Below, piece after piece: positions 53,677 through 62,100 of a stretch of DNA of 64,000 nucleotides; the first letter of the stretch is position 1; each line of letters opens with the position of its first letter. The DNA lies in NCBI RefSeq assembly GCF_003633615.1, contig NZ_RBKU01000001.1, forward strand, positions 5,146,001 through 5,210,000. Reading direction: 5' to 3'. The notes beneath the pieces were generated by a model. It made no database searches and was not told where the DNA came from. It saw nothing but the letters and a program-made list of their open reading frames with translations. A program made the position numbers and the translations under genes. This DNA is from Mucilaginibacter gracilis (GTDB taxonomy: Bacteria; Bacteroidota; Bacteroidia; Sphingobacteriales; Sphingobacteriaceae).

Positions 53677-55296
53677 TTATTGTTCTTGGGTTACTGCCTT
53701 TTTCTTACTGGCTCTCTGTACTTTAAGTAACCCATCAGTGCTCTGGGTTACTACTGGGTTGCGGGTTACTGCTTTGATGTTTTCGAGGATGGTTTTTACC
53801 ATGTTCTGCGCATCATTGGTCAATGTTTCCAGGTCGTTCCAGTTCTGTATTTTATACTCAAAGCCTTTATAGCGGTTGCCCCTGGTTATTTTTATATAGC
53901 CCATCCGTTCCAGTTCGTACAGGTAACGGCCTAAACTGCTCGGGCTTAACCGCATGGCTGACCTTACCTCTTTGCTATAAAAAGCCTCGGTGTCCTGTTC
54001 TTTCAAGTAGGTTTTCATCCGCTCAAAAAAGTTCCGGCAGGCATCGTTTAACTCGTCGCTCTTTTTCAATAGTGTAGTTTCCAGTAGCGTAAAAGCGGCT
54101 TCAATGTCGGCTATCGTGCTTTCAATATATTGTTCGCCGGTGTCTTCGTCCGTTTTTAGTTCCCTTTGGTACTGGTGGTAATAAGTGATCGTTTCGGTGA
54201 ACATTAACAGCAGCAGCATGGTGCGGCGTGGCTTGAAAACAGCTTCCGGCAGGTGTAGATAGGTGGCATAAGGATTTCTAACGCTGATAGGTTTTAGGAT
54301 GCGCTGTACATTTTTTACCTGCTCCCTGACCTTTCTTTCTTCGTACTGGTTGATCAGCCCTGCACTTAGCTTTCTTTGGTAGTCCATGATCTTTTTGTCC
54401 TGCTCCGGGCTGTTGTCCATGTAGAGCAAGATGCAGCGGTTCGCATTGTCTTCATAAAGCTGCTCCCTGGTGGTGCAGCCTGATATACAAACCGGGCCCT
54501 CAACATTCAGGGTTACTGTTTTGAGATTGCCTTTGCTGTCTTTAAGCGTTACCGTTTTGGATATTTTGCGTTTGCTTTGCAGTTCCCTTAGCGGGTACAA
54601 TACCGCTTCTGCGCCGTCCATGTCTTCAATCAGCAGCAGTTTATGTTTCAGTTCTTCTTTGCCGAAGTAATAGAAAGCATTCATGCTTAGCGTAGTGATC
54701 TCTATTTTATCTTCTTCCGGCATTAGTTCGCTTACTCTTTCTTGTAACCAGGTCTTGCCCGTACCGCTGGCACCCAGGCACATCAGGTGCAGCGGGGTAT
54801 GCCGTTTTCTGCTTGTATAGGTTAAGTAGGCGATCAGGCTGTTCGTTTCTTCGCCCACCAGGCCGCTTTGCGCGATCGCCTGTTTTGTCCTGGTTAACAA
54901 GTCGGGGGATTTGAGATAGGTTATAGCCGCTTTGCGCTCCTGCTCGGTTAGCTGCTTTTTTTCGACCTGTTTGGGCTTTATCGCTTCCAGGCGTTCCGAC
55001 CGGTAATTTTCTAAGGCAGTCGTTAACTGGCTGATGGCCGTGCTGATCTCATTGGTACTGATGTCCAGGGCTTCAGCTGATTTCTCTATCAACTGCTCCG
55101 TTTGGATGCTGTTGTACAGGTCTAAGTTATGGCGGAATGCGTTTTGCTTATGGTCTGTACTGGTTAGTTTCAGCGTTACTTTCATACGGTCTAAGCCCGT
55201 TAGCTTGATACCGCCTAAGATGGTGATATGCAATTTGCCGTCCAGGTAGATGAGTAGTTCTGCATTTTCCGTTATTAGTTTGCCGCTTTTATTCAT
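53677..55296 (-). CDS. Cassette AAA+/P-loop ATPase, unit 1
   Basis: This 539-aa protein is identical to that of unit 2 and is the first gene of the ATPase-recombinase A-recombinase B operon next to the active Rhs tip. N-terminal KLHITILGGIKLTGLDRMKVTLK, a helical part with ALENYRSERLEA, the P-loop at 175-182 and a winged helix near 450. What else: a P4/D5- or MCM-like helicase cannot be excluded. No integrase or transposase signature is present. Confidence 0.82.
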   Translation of the reverse strand: MNKSGKLITENAELLIYLDGKLHITILGGIKLTGLDRMKVTLKLTSTDHKQNAFRHNLDLYNSIQTEQLIEKSAEALDISTNEISTAISQLTTALENYRSERLEAIKPKQVEKKQLTEQERKAAITYLKSPDLLTRTKQAIAQSGLVGEETNSLIAYLTYTSRKRHTPLHLMCLGASGTGKTWLQERVSELMPEEDKIEITTLSMNAFYYFGKEELKHKLLLIEDMDGAEAVLYPLRELQSKRKISKTVTLKDSKGNLKTVTLNVEGPVCISGCTTREQLYEDNANRCILLYMDNSPEQDKKIMDYQRKLSAGLINQYEERKVREQVKNVQRILKPISVRNPYATYLHLPEAVFKPRRTMLLLLMFTETITYYHQYQRELKTDEDTGEQYIESTIADIEAAFTLLETTLLKKSDELNDACRNFFERMKTYLKEQDTEAFYSKEVRSAMRLSPSSLGRYLYELERMGYIKITRGNRYKGFEYKIQNWNDLETLTNDAQNMVKTILENIKAVTRNPVVTQSTDGLLKVQRASKKKAVTQEQ

Positions 55297-55432
55297 TGAA
55301 ACTATTTATTGCGATTTTCGATATGGCAAAAATATTTATTAATACCTATTTTAGCAACTTAATAATTTACAAAAACGCAACATGTTGATTAAAATAGCTT
55401 TTATGGATATTTTTGGAAGAAAAACAAACGTA

Positions 55433-55795
55433 ATGAGCTTAGGCGATAACATTAAGAAGATCAGGGAGCAAAAAGGATTGCTGCAAAAGCAATTAGCTGC
55501 TGAAGTGAACATACCCTATACCAGCTATAACAAGGTAGAGAACAATACACGTGATATTGCTATTGATGAACTGGAACGCTTTGCCGGATATTTCGGGATG
55601 ACCATTGACCAGGTAGTACATTTTGATGTTCAGCCGGTTGATGTGAGCATTCAGGACAAGCCTAATTTCGAGCAGATCAACTTGATTAACCAATTAGACG
55701 AGGAAGATCGCACCGTGGTTTTTAAGATCATTGATACCATGCTTACCAAAAAGAAGTTTAAGGACTTCTTTAATAATAATGTAGCAACACTATAA
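55433..55795 (+). CDS. XRE-family regulator, unit 1
   Basis: This is identical to the unit 2 regulator (start MSLGDNIKK at 55433). It is divergent to the ATPase; the 136-base space between holds TTGCGATTTTCGATATGGCAA-like partial symmetry but no perfect palindrome. Confidence 0.9.
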   Translation: MSLGDNIKKIREQKGLLQKQLAAEVNIPYTSYNKVENNTRDIAIDELERFAGYFGMTIDQVVHFDVQPVDVSIQDKPNFEQINLINQLDEEDRTVVFKIIDTMLTKKKFKDFFNNNVATL

Positions 55796-55800
55796 ATAAC

Positions 55801-55825
55801 AAAGCCCGGCGCATGGCCAGGCTTT
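55801..55825. terminator. Terminator of unit 1 regulator
   Basis: AAAGCCcGGC and GCCaGGCTTT arms, as in unit 2. Confidence 0.8.
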
Positions 55826-55891
55826 GCTTTCTACAGTAATTCCCTTATTTCGGCCAAGCGGAACGCTTAGCCGGGAGGAGATACTAAGAAT

Positions 55892-56398
55892 CTACTCAAT
55901 TTGTTCTTTAAAGGAATAGAATCCGGAGTATCCTGAATAATAAGCTATGTAATAGTTGTTAACCATTATTTTAATCACAGTATTATTCACACTTGGGTCA
56001 GATGTGGTATTTCTCCATTCGTTGCCTATTCGCTTTAGGTATTTCCGCTTAATGTGACTAAGTCCATATTTTTGATATTCTTTCATTACGAGTACGTTTC
56101 CCTTAATAAAAGAGCTATAATCTTTTGAAGTCAAATTACTATGTGATATTTTGTTTTCAATTAGCTTATAAATAAAATCCCGATAGCTTAAAGCATTTTT
56201 ATTTTTTAAGTAATATCGATACAGTTCATTATTGGTAGTTAAGTAATAATCGTAAGGATCTTGATTTTTTTGAGTGGGTATTATTACATAAAATCGAGCC
56301 TTAGGATTAGTGTACAATGCTTTAACGAAACTTTCCTTTGAAGGGGTTTGAATGTAAACATTGCATATAAGCCATGAAAATAGAAGTAAAGATTTCAT
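55892..56398 (-). CDS. Predicted immunity protein of the active Rhs toxin
   Basis: This 168-aa exported protein (signal MKSLLLFSWLICNVYIQ; a weak lipobox LIC is possible) starts 1 base after the Rhs stop, which is the position of immunity genes in Rhs loci. The mature part has YYLTTNNELYRYYLKNKNALSYRDFIYKLIENK and no known domain. I infer a periplasmic inhibitor of the M91-like peptidase. The convergent XRE gene separates it from the recombination operon. Confidence 0.75.
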   Translation of the reverse strand: MKSLLLFSWLICNVYIQTPSKESFVKALYTNPKARFYVIIPTQKNQDPYDYYLTTNNELYRYYLKNKNALSYRDFIYKLIENKISHSNLTSKDYSSFIKGNVLVMKEYQKYGLSHIKRKYLKRIGNEWRNTTSDPSVNNTVIKIMVNNYYIAYYSGYSGFYSFKEQIE

Positions 56399-56399
56399 T

Positions 56400-59300
56400 T
56401 TATTTGTTTTTTATTGGCACTCCGCCATAAGTGGTTCTTTCTTTTTTACCCTCTTCCTTCCTTATCTTATTTTCAAATTTAACGGCTCGTATTTCTCCTT
56501 TTTTTGAAGCGGAAGACTTTGTATTTGCCTCACCTTTATTATTTCCCTTTAAATTATCATATGCATGAGACAACTCGTGGCCTACAAGAATTTCGGATTC
56601 TACAGTCTTTCCATCTTCTCCTTTAACAGTATAATCTAAAGAAATAATTGACCCTGTGCTTTTACCTTCGTTTACAGCTGAAGGATCTTCGGGATACGTT
56701 ATACCCCCATCATACCCCGCTTCAAGGGAAACCTTCTCTTTACTTGTTTCAAGCGTCTTTAAGACCGACTTCACTGTCGGATCTTTCAACTTGCTTAATG
56801 TCTGTAATGCACTTAATGTTTTTGTAACAAACGCATCTTTTCCTTTGTATACTTTACCATTTTCTTGATACAACTGACCATTTCTGTAAGTCAAATCGCC
56901 TTTCATCGTTGGGATAACAATTTCGCGCCCATCTTCATCAATGAACCTTAATGGATTATTCGCAACGTAAGTGTATGGTGATAAAAGTTGATACTTCTCC
57001 GCCAGCGGATCGACACTTGTCCACCTTGCAATTACCGGATCGTAAAACCTGGCACCGTAATCGTATTGGCTAACTAAATCTGTCTGTATCTCCTTTCCAT
57101 TGTAAAGATAACGATTGTTGTTGGAGTTATCATACTTTGGATTCCGCAAGCCGAATGCATAATATTCATCTTCCTGCAAAACACCGTTCTTATCCAAACT
57201 TACCCGGTTATTACCTAAATGATCTTTTAAGTTGTATTGATAGCTGTAATCATTGCCGTTGGGTATCGCCCTTCCTTCTTCCGTTTGTATGAAGGCTATA
57301 GCAGGAGATGTTCCGCCCAAAGGAGTTTTATAAACAATCCCGCTTACATAATCCCATGTGCCATCGCTGCCTGTGTTCCTGACCTTGGTGCCTGATGCTT
57401 CGTAGGTGTAAGTGGCTAAAGTGCTACCGCCCTGCGCTACAGTCGCAGGTAAGTTGAGCATATTGTAATTGATGCTCTTGGTACCTCCGTCGGTGGTCGC
57501 ATTACCGTTGCCATCGTAAGTATAAGTTCTAAACGTGGCTCCGCCTTTCCAAACGGTGGTTAGTTGATTGCCGTTATAATTATAACTTAATGCCGCTAAA
57601 CTTGCCCCCATACGGTTGAGGGTCATGATATTGCCCATCTTATCGTACGTAATGCCGTTCTCTGTCAGCAGGCCATTCGAATGATCCGCTGCGATCAAGC
57701 GGTTTAAGGCATCGTAGCTGTACTTCATCTTGCTATTGGCAGCCGTATTGTCGGATGTGGTATACATCTCGGCGATATTGCCGTTAAACTGCGGCGCCGC
57801 TCCTGTGCTGATGTTGGTGTTATAAGCCAGGTTCAACGTAAACTTCGTGCTGTTTGCGTTGGTTAACCAACCGTGTTCATTATAGGTATAGGCTATATTT
57901 TGCAGATAACTTGACCCGCTATTCTCACTGTGCAGATGCTTGGTTTTAGACTGGCCGAGTTCGTTATAATCTGTTTGGCTCAGTAATATATTCGCGCCAT
58001 TATTGATCTTAGACCAGCTTTGCAGCTTACGCCCCATATGATCGTAAACCATGCTATCTATTACCGTTACGGCAAGGCTCGCCGTTCCGCTGTTGTCTTT
58101 ATAATGCTGCCTCGTCGTACTAATAACCTCGTTGGAGAAATCATAAGTATTACTAATATGATCGTAATTGTTAATGCTTAAGTTTGCACTACCGCCCAAA
58201 TAATGCTGGGCATAAGCATGGGTTACCCTTCCTTTATCATCATAATAATTCACCGTCCATAACATGTCGCCCGTGCCCAATACATTCACTTTAGTGGCTG
58301 TTTGCAATCCATTGGTCATGGTGCTGTTTTCGGTATGATGGTCGTACGGCATCCCCATGATGTTATAGTCATCATAATAGTTCACCGATAATATGGTATT
58401 CAGGCTATTGGGATACGTGTTTGTTAAAGTGTACCCATTGATATCCTCGATAGCCCTAACTTCCCATTGCATGGTTTGTGCATATACCTGTGTTTTTAAA
58501 CCGGCAGGGCTAATGGCCGTATTGCCATTGTTCCATATCCCGATGATTACAGCTCGTCCCAATTCATCATATTTGGTGATGATCCATTGGTTTTGTGCGC
58601 GTTGATTAGCATCCTGGGTAGCAACCACCTGGTCAAGAATATTGTAAACCGTATATTGCCAGCCCGATCCCGGTATCTTCTTGGCAACCTGCCTGTTCCT
58701 TTCGTCAAATTGATATTGGTAACAAAGGTTATCCAGGGTAGTCTGGCTGATCGGGTTGCTTGCGTTGATGTTATCAGCTTCGGCTTTTGGTGGCAGTACA
58801 AAGCAAAGATTATTGAAGTCGTCATAAACATAGTAGGTACTTAATATTTCCGCCGTATTATTCTGTGTATTAAAAGTGCGCTTCAAAACAACATGCCCGT
58901 CCTTATCTTTGTATTCTTCAGTGGTATGATCTTTTCCGCTTGTCCAGTTCTCATCTTTGGTCACGGTTACGTGGAGTTGGTTTGTTCCGTAAACTCCCTG
59001 GTCTGTAAGCGTTCTGGCTCCCGTTACCGCGTCAATACTCACGCGGAATAGTTTTGCCCAATACCCCGTACCGGTGGTTAGGGAAGTGGCATCATTCGTG
59101 CCATAGTCTATTTTATTGGTATGCGCGCCAAGCTGCCAGTCGGTACCCGGCGCGCCCTGCTCCAATACCCTGTTCAATGGCGACGGCTCAAATGCCGTAC
59201 CCGCCGATGGTACACTGATCGGGCTAAAGTCCTGCCCTGCGTGAGACTGGTAAAAATTATTCTGGGCACCGGGCAGCGCATCTGCTTTGTAACTGCCCGG

Positions 59301-61616
59301 CATGCCAGATGTTGTGGTATAAGGCAGGTATTTGGTTACTTCCCTGCCGAACCGGTCATAGGCGCTGGGCTGAACCATATCGTTCCGGCCGGGGCTGCCT
59401 TTCACCTGCACGGTTTGTACCGGCCTGCCCAGGCCGTCAAAGTACTGCACGGTTTGCATCACGTCGCATGCATTAACCGACAGGTCCGTTACATTAATGA
59501 GTTCTTTTCGTGGCGTATAGGTCGCAACATAATTCTGATCGCTGCTGGGCACTGCTGCCATGGAGGAGCAGCCGGTGGCTGATACCGTTATGCTCAGGGT
59601 GGTCGTGCTGCTGCCGATGTTGTTATTAGCGGTGATGGTATAGGTAGTTGCGGTGGATGCTGCGGTTGGTGTTCCGCTGATTGTTCCGGTCGTGCTATCA
59701 AAGTTCAGCCCCGCCGGTAAGGCAGGCGTAATGGTATAACCGAGATAATTGAGCTTACGCACCTGTGCATTGCTATCATCATCAACGTATAAATATCCGG
59801 CAGTCTTATCTGCCGCTATACCGAAGGGGTTGTAAAAGCTGGATGCGTTAGCCGCGCCGTTGGCCGATCCGATACTGCCGCTGCCTGCAAAGGTGCTTAC
59901 ATTGCCTGATGCATCGATCTTACGCACCCGTTGGTTGTTCTCGTCAGTCACATACAGGTTACCTGCCTGGTCGAGGGTCAGGCCCGTAGGGGCGCTGAAG
60001 CTTGCCGCCGTTCCGCTGCCGTCGGCGAAAGTTGCCGTGCCGCTGCCTGCTACGGTACTCACCACACCCGTGGGCGTAATCTTCCGGATCCGATGGTTAC
60101 TCCTGTCGGTTACAAAAAGGTTACCTGATGCATCAACCACGATACTGAATGGCTGGTTGAATTTAGCGGTACTTCCGCTGCCGTCCAGCCATCCCGCCGT
60201 GCCCGTACCTGCCAGTGTGGTTACGTTGCCCGAAACAGCGTCTATCTTACGGATGAGGTTGTTATAGGTATCCGCTACATAAACATTTCCCGAAGCGTCT
60301 ACAGCAACACCGCAGGGGTAGTAAAAGCTTGAATAGGTACGGTAGCCGTTGGTACTGCCCTGGGAACCTGTTCCCGCAAAAGTAGTCACATTTCCCGACG
60401 GGTCGATCTTGCGGATCGCATGGTTGTCTTCATCCGCCACATACACGTTCCCCGAGGCATCAACGGCCATGCCTACCGGGTGGTAGAACAAAGCGCTGCT
60501 GCCATTGCCGTTAGTAAAGCCTGTATAACCGCCTCCCGCCAGCAGCGTTTTTGTGCCCGCAGGTGTAATTTTATAGATCTGGTGATTGCCTGCATCAGCC
60601 ACATAAACATTCCCCGTAGCGTCTACTGCTGCCCCCAGTGGCTGGCTATAGCCGGTGGAAAAAGTAGAAGTACCACCAATGCTTACCGCCCCGCAGGCAT
60701 TAGCCGGTATCAGTGCCGTGATGGCTGTCCCGGTATAAAAGGTTTCGGGCGTGGTATAAGTGATGCAAGGGGCTTGTAAACCTGCACCCACCGTGATTGT
60801 CGTGGTAATTGAACCCTGGGCAGTACCATAGCCCTCGCTCACCACATAATAGGTACCCGCCGCAAGCGGTGCCGAGATCGCCGAGGTATTACCGCAACCG
60901 CCGTCATCGTCCGCTGCGATCTCGGTATTCGTAGCGGCGTTTATCAGGTGCAGATAGGTATCTATACCGCTGCCGCAGGTATTGATATTAACTGTTGCCG
61001 CGCTGCTTAGCGTGAACTGGTAAAAAATATCATTGCTCAACTGCCCGACATAATTGCCCAGGCAGGTATTGTCATTACTTCTCGTATCGGTATAAGTGCC
61101 CCCCGCGGAAGTAAAAGTACCGGCTGGGATAGCATTGGCTGTTCCCGCACCCGGGATCACGCTGACTGTGCCTGTTACATCCAGTTCCAGGGAAACATTA
61201 CCCGTATTGGATCCGTAACCGCCGGTTGCGATGTAATAGGTTCCGGCTGACAGGCTTGTCTCGCTCACATACGAGGAAACACCCATGCAGACGCTACTGT
61301 TGTCATCGTTGGCGTCAACATAGTTTCCATTCTGGTCCAAAAGGTACAAATAGGTATCCCAGCCCGATCCGCATAACGATACAGCCACATTGGCCGTTTG
61401 TGTGAGCGTAAACTTATGCCAGATCACGTTGTAAGCATTGTTATAGCTTTCAACCGCATAATTTGTGTTGTTCACATCCGAGAAGCTTCCCGAACCGCAG
61501 CCGAAAGTGCCTGCATCGAGGGCAGTAGAAATATGTAAACCGTCCTGCGCCGAGGCCGTAAGCGCACGCATACCTAATAACACGAAGGCCGTTAGTGTAA
61601 TAATCCTTTTCATCAA
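56400..61616 (-). CDS. Full-length Rhs polymorphic toxin with PPC, NHL and DUF6443 domains and M91-like tip
   Basis: This is a 1738-aa exported toxin. Signal peptide (about 1-24, MMKRIITLTAF...SAQ); two pre-peptidase-C-like domains (about 25-150, 155-280) with YYIATGGYGS; about six NHL repeats (about 310-630; GVAVDASGNVYVADTYNNLI type); a putative-Ig linker (PALPAGLNFDSTTGTISGTP); DUF6443 (about 690-810, VQYFDGLGRPVQTVQVKG); YD/Rhs repeats; the Rhs core ending LKDHLGNNRVSLD...YDYGARFYDP. The tip starts about residue 1518 at the recombination core and holds HELSH at 1680-1684, an M91/NleD-like zinc site. The shell would enclose the tip; export route is not shown here. Confidence 0.92.
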   Translation of the reverse strand: MMKRIITLTAFVLLGMRALTASAQDGLHISTALDAGTFGCGSGSFSDVNNTNYAVESYNNAYNVIWHKFTLTQTANVAVSLCGSGWDTYLYLLDQNGNYVDANDDNSSVCMGVSSYVSETSLSAGTYYIATGGYGSNTGNVSLELDVTGTVSVIPGAGTANAIPAGTFTSAGGTYTDTRSNDNTCLGNYVGQLSNDIFYQFTLSSAATVNINTCGSGIDTYLHLINAATNTEIAADDDGGCGNTSAISAPLAAGTYYVVSEGYGTAQGSITTTITVGAGLQAPCITYTTPETFYTGTAITALIPANACGAVSIGGTSTFSTGYSQPLGAAVDATGNVYVADAGNHQIYKITPAGTKTLLAGGGYTGFTNGNGSSALFYHPVGMAVDASGNVYVADEDNHAIRKIDPSGNVTTFAGTGSQGSTNGYRTYSSFYYPCGVAVDASGNVYVADTYNNLIRKIDAVSGNVTTLAGTGTAGWLDGSGSTAKFNQPFSIVVDASGNLFVTDRSNHRIRKITPTGVVSTVAGSGTATFADGSGTAASFSAPTGLTLDQAGNLYVTDENNQRVRKIDASGNVSTFAGSGSIGSANGAANASSFYNPFGIAADKTAGYLYVDDDSNAQVRKLNYLGYTITPALPAGLNFDSTTGTISGTPTAASTATTYTITANNNIGSSTTTLSITVSATGCSSMAAVPSSDQNYVATYTPRKELINVTDLSVNACDVMQTVQYFDGLGRPVQTVQVKGSPGRNDMVQPSAYDRFGREVTKYLPYTTTSGMPGSYKADALPGAQNNFYQSHAGQDFSPISVPSAGTAFEPSPLNRVLEQGAPGTDWQLGAHTNKIDYGTNDATSLTTGTGYWAKLFRVSIDAVTGARTLTDQGVYGTNQLHVTVTKDENWTSGKDHTTEEYKDKDGHVVLKRTFNTQNNTAEILSTYYVYDDFNNLCFVLPPKAEADNINASNPISQTTLDNLCYQYQFDERNRQVAKKIPGSGWQYTVYNILDQVVATQDANQRAQNQWIITKYDELGRAVIIGIWNNGNTAISPAGLKTQVYAQTMQWEVRAIEDINGYTLTNTYPNSLNTILSVNYYDDYNIMGMPYDHHTENSTMTNGLQTATKVNVLGTGDMLWTVNYYDDKGRVTHAYAQHYLGGSANLSINNYDHISNTYDFSNEVISTTRQHYKDNSGTASLAVTVIDSMVYDHMGRKLQSWSKINNGANILLSQTDYNELGQSKTKHLHSENSGSSYLQNIAYTYNEHGWLTNANSTKFTLNLAYNTNISTGAAPQFNGNIAEMYTTSDNTAANSKMKYSYDALNRLIAADHSNGLLTENGITYDKMGNIMTLNRMGASLAALSYNYNGNQLTTVWKGGATFRTYTYDGNGNATTDGGTKSINYNMLNLPATVAQGGSTLATYTYEASGTKVRNTGSDGTWDYVSGIVYKTPLGGTSPAIAFIQTEEGRAIPNGNDYSYQYNLKDHLGNNRVSLDKNGVLQEDEYYAFGLRNPKYDNSNNNRYLYNGKEIQTDLVSQYDYGARFYDPVIARWTSVDPLAEKYQLLSPYTYVANNPLRFIDEDGREIVIPTMKGDLTYRNGQLYQENGKVYKGKDAFVTKTLSALQTLSKLKDPTVKSVLKTLETSKEKVSLEAGYDGGITYPEDPSAVNEGKSTGSIISLDYTVKGEDGKTVESEILVGHELSHAYDNLKGNNKGEANTKSSASKKGEIRAVKFENKIRKEEGKKERTTYGGVPIKNK
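57052..57071. other. Recombination junction J1 inside the active Rhs gene
   Basis: On the minus strand this reads AGCCAATACGATTACGGTGC, coding for the SQYDYGA part of the Rhs core. It is identical over 20 bases to J5 and differs from J2/J3 by one base. No GCAC-N7-GTGC motif follows on the Rhs side, which supports assignment of that motif to the cassette and of this site to the target gene. Confidence 0.82.
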
Positions 61617-61649
61617 GATTGTTATTGTGAAGGTTTTGTAACTGGGTGC

Positions 61650-62021
61650 TTAGGGTTTCTGATTGCCTTGCAATCCTTTTTTTTGACGCTCGGTAGAAGG
61701 AATGATCTTCTCCTGCTGTTCCAGGGTCAGGATCGCCGAAAGGCTGTTGTTCTTTTTTATCACCAAGGAATCTATCGCCCGATGTTTCTGCGTCTCATTC
61801 AGGCTTCCGTTATTAATCACCTGTTTCATACCCGCTTTATAGCTGTCCTGGATCGCCGCAATCTGCGCCGCTTTAACCGAGTCCACGTTCAGGCGCTGGC
61901 GGATGAACCGCGTCATCCGGTGATGCTCGCTTTCTTTATGTTTGGTTGTATCGCGCTGCTGGCTGTAACCTCTTACTGAAATCAACAGAATGAGGCTTAG
62001 TATCGTGAATATCTTTTTCAT
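61650..62021 (-). CDS. Small exported helical protein upstream of Rhs
   Basis: This protein is about 123 aa; the start at 62021 (MKKIFTILSLILLISVRGYSQ) gives a signal peptide, whereas the frame from 62090 would add 23 residues in front. The mature part is helical and charged: MTRFIRQRLNVDSVKAAQIAAIQDSYKAGMKQVI and LSAILTLEQQEKIIPS, resembling Spy/CpxP-like LTxxQ periplasmic proteins. It lies 33 bases before the Rhs start and between two large YD-type genes, so it belongs to their operon. A chaperone role for the toxin shell is speculative. Confidence 0.65.
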   Translation of the reverse strand: MKKIFTILSLILLISVRGYSQQRDTTKHKESEHHRMTRFIRQRLNVDSVKAAQIAAIQDSYKAGMKQVINNGSLNETQKHRAIDSLVIKKNNSLSAILTLEQQEKIIPSTERQKKGLQGNQKP

Positions 62022-62100
62022 ATGATAGCGGTTTATTGTCCCTGGTAAGGGTAATTGATGTGTTTTATTATCCGGCTGTTTCCTTTTCATTTTCCCGTTT

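Larger units (their letters stand above)
51085..57051. repeat. Tandem 5967-bp cassette duplication, copy 1
   Basis: This is the proximal copy, whose tip is fused in frame to the Rhs protein. The right limit lies at the core in the Rhs gene: 57052-57065 repeats the 14-base core, after which C in J2/J3 is T in J1, TGGCTA is shared, and then the sequences diverge completely. Confidence 0.95.

Noticed and set aside
45118..57051. Duplication as an assembly artefact only
   Set aside because: Not excluded, but the limits fall exactly at the functional core and the two copies have different outer flanks, which is what recombination predicts. Kept as a finding with a check by long reads.
23700..57071. 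Integron-like array or Tn554/RIT element
   Set aside because: Integron cassettes have no own recombinases and carry attC sites; Tn554 and RIT elements have two or three tyrosine recombinases but no AAA+ ATPase of this type and no in-frame Rhs target. Similarity in plan only.
23700..57071. Diversity-generating retroelement or phase-variable invertible region
   Set aside because: No reverse transcriptase, no template/variable repeat pair, and all units have the same direction; no inverted copy of the core was noticed.
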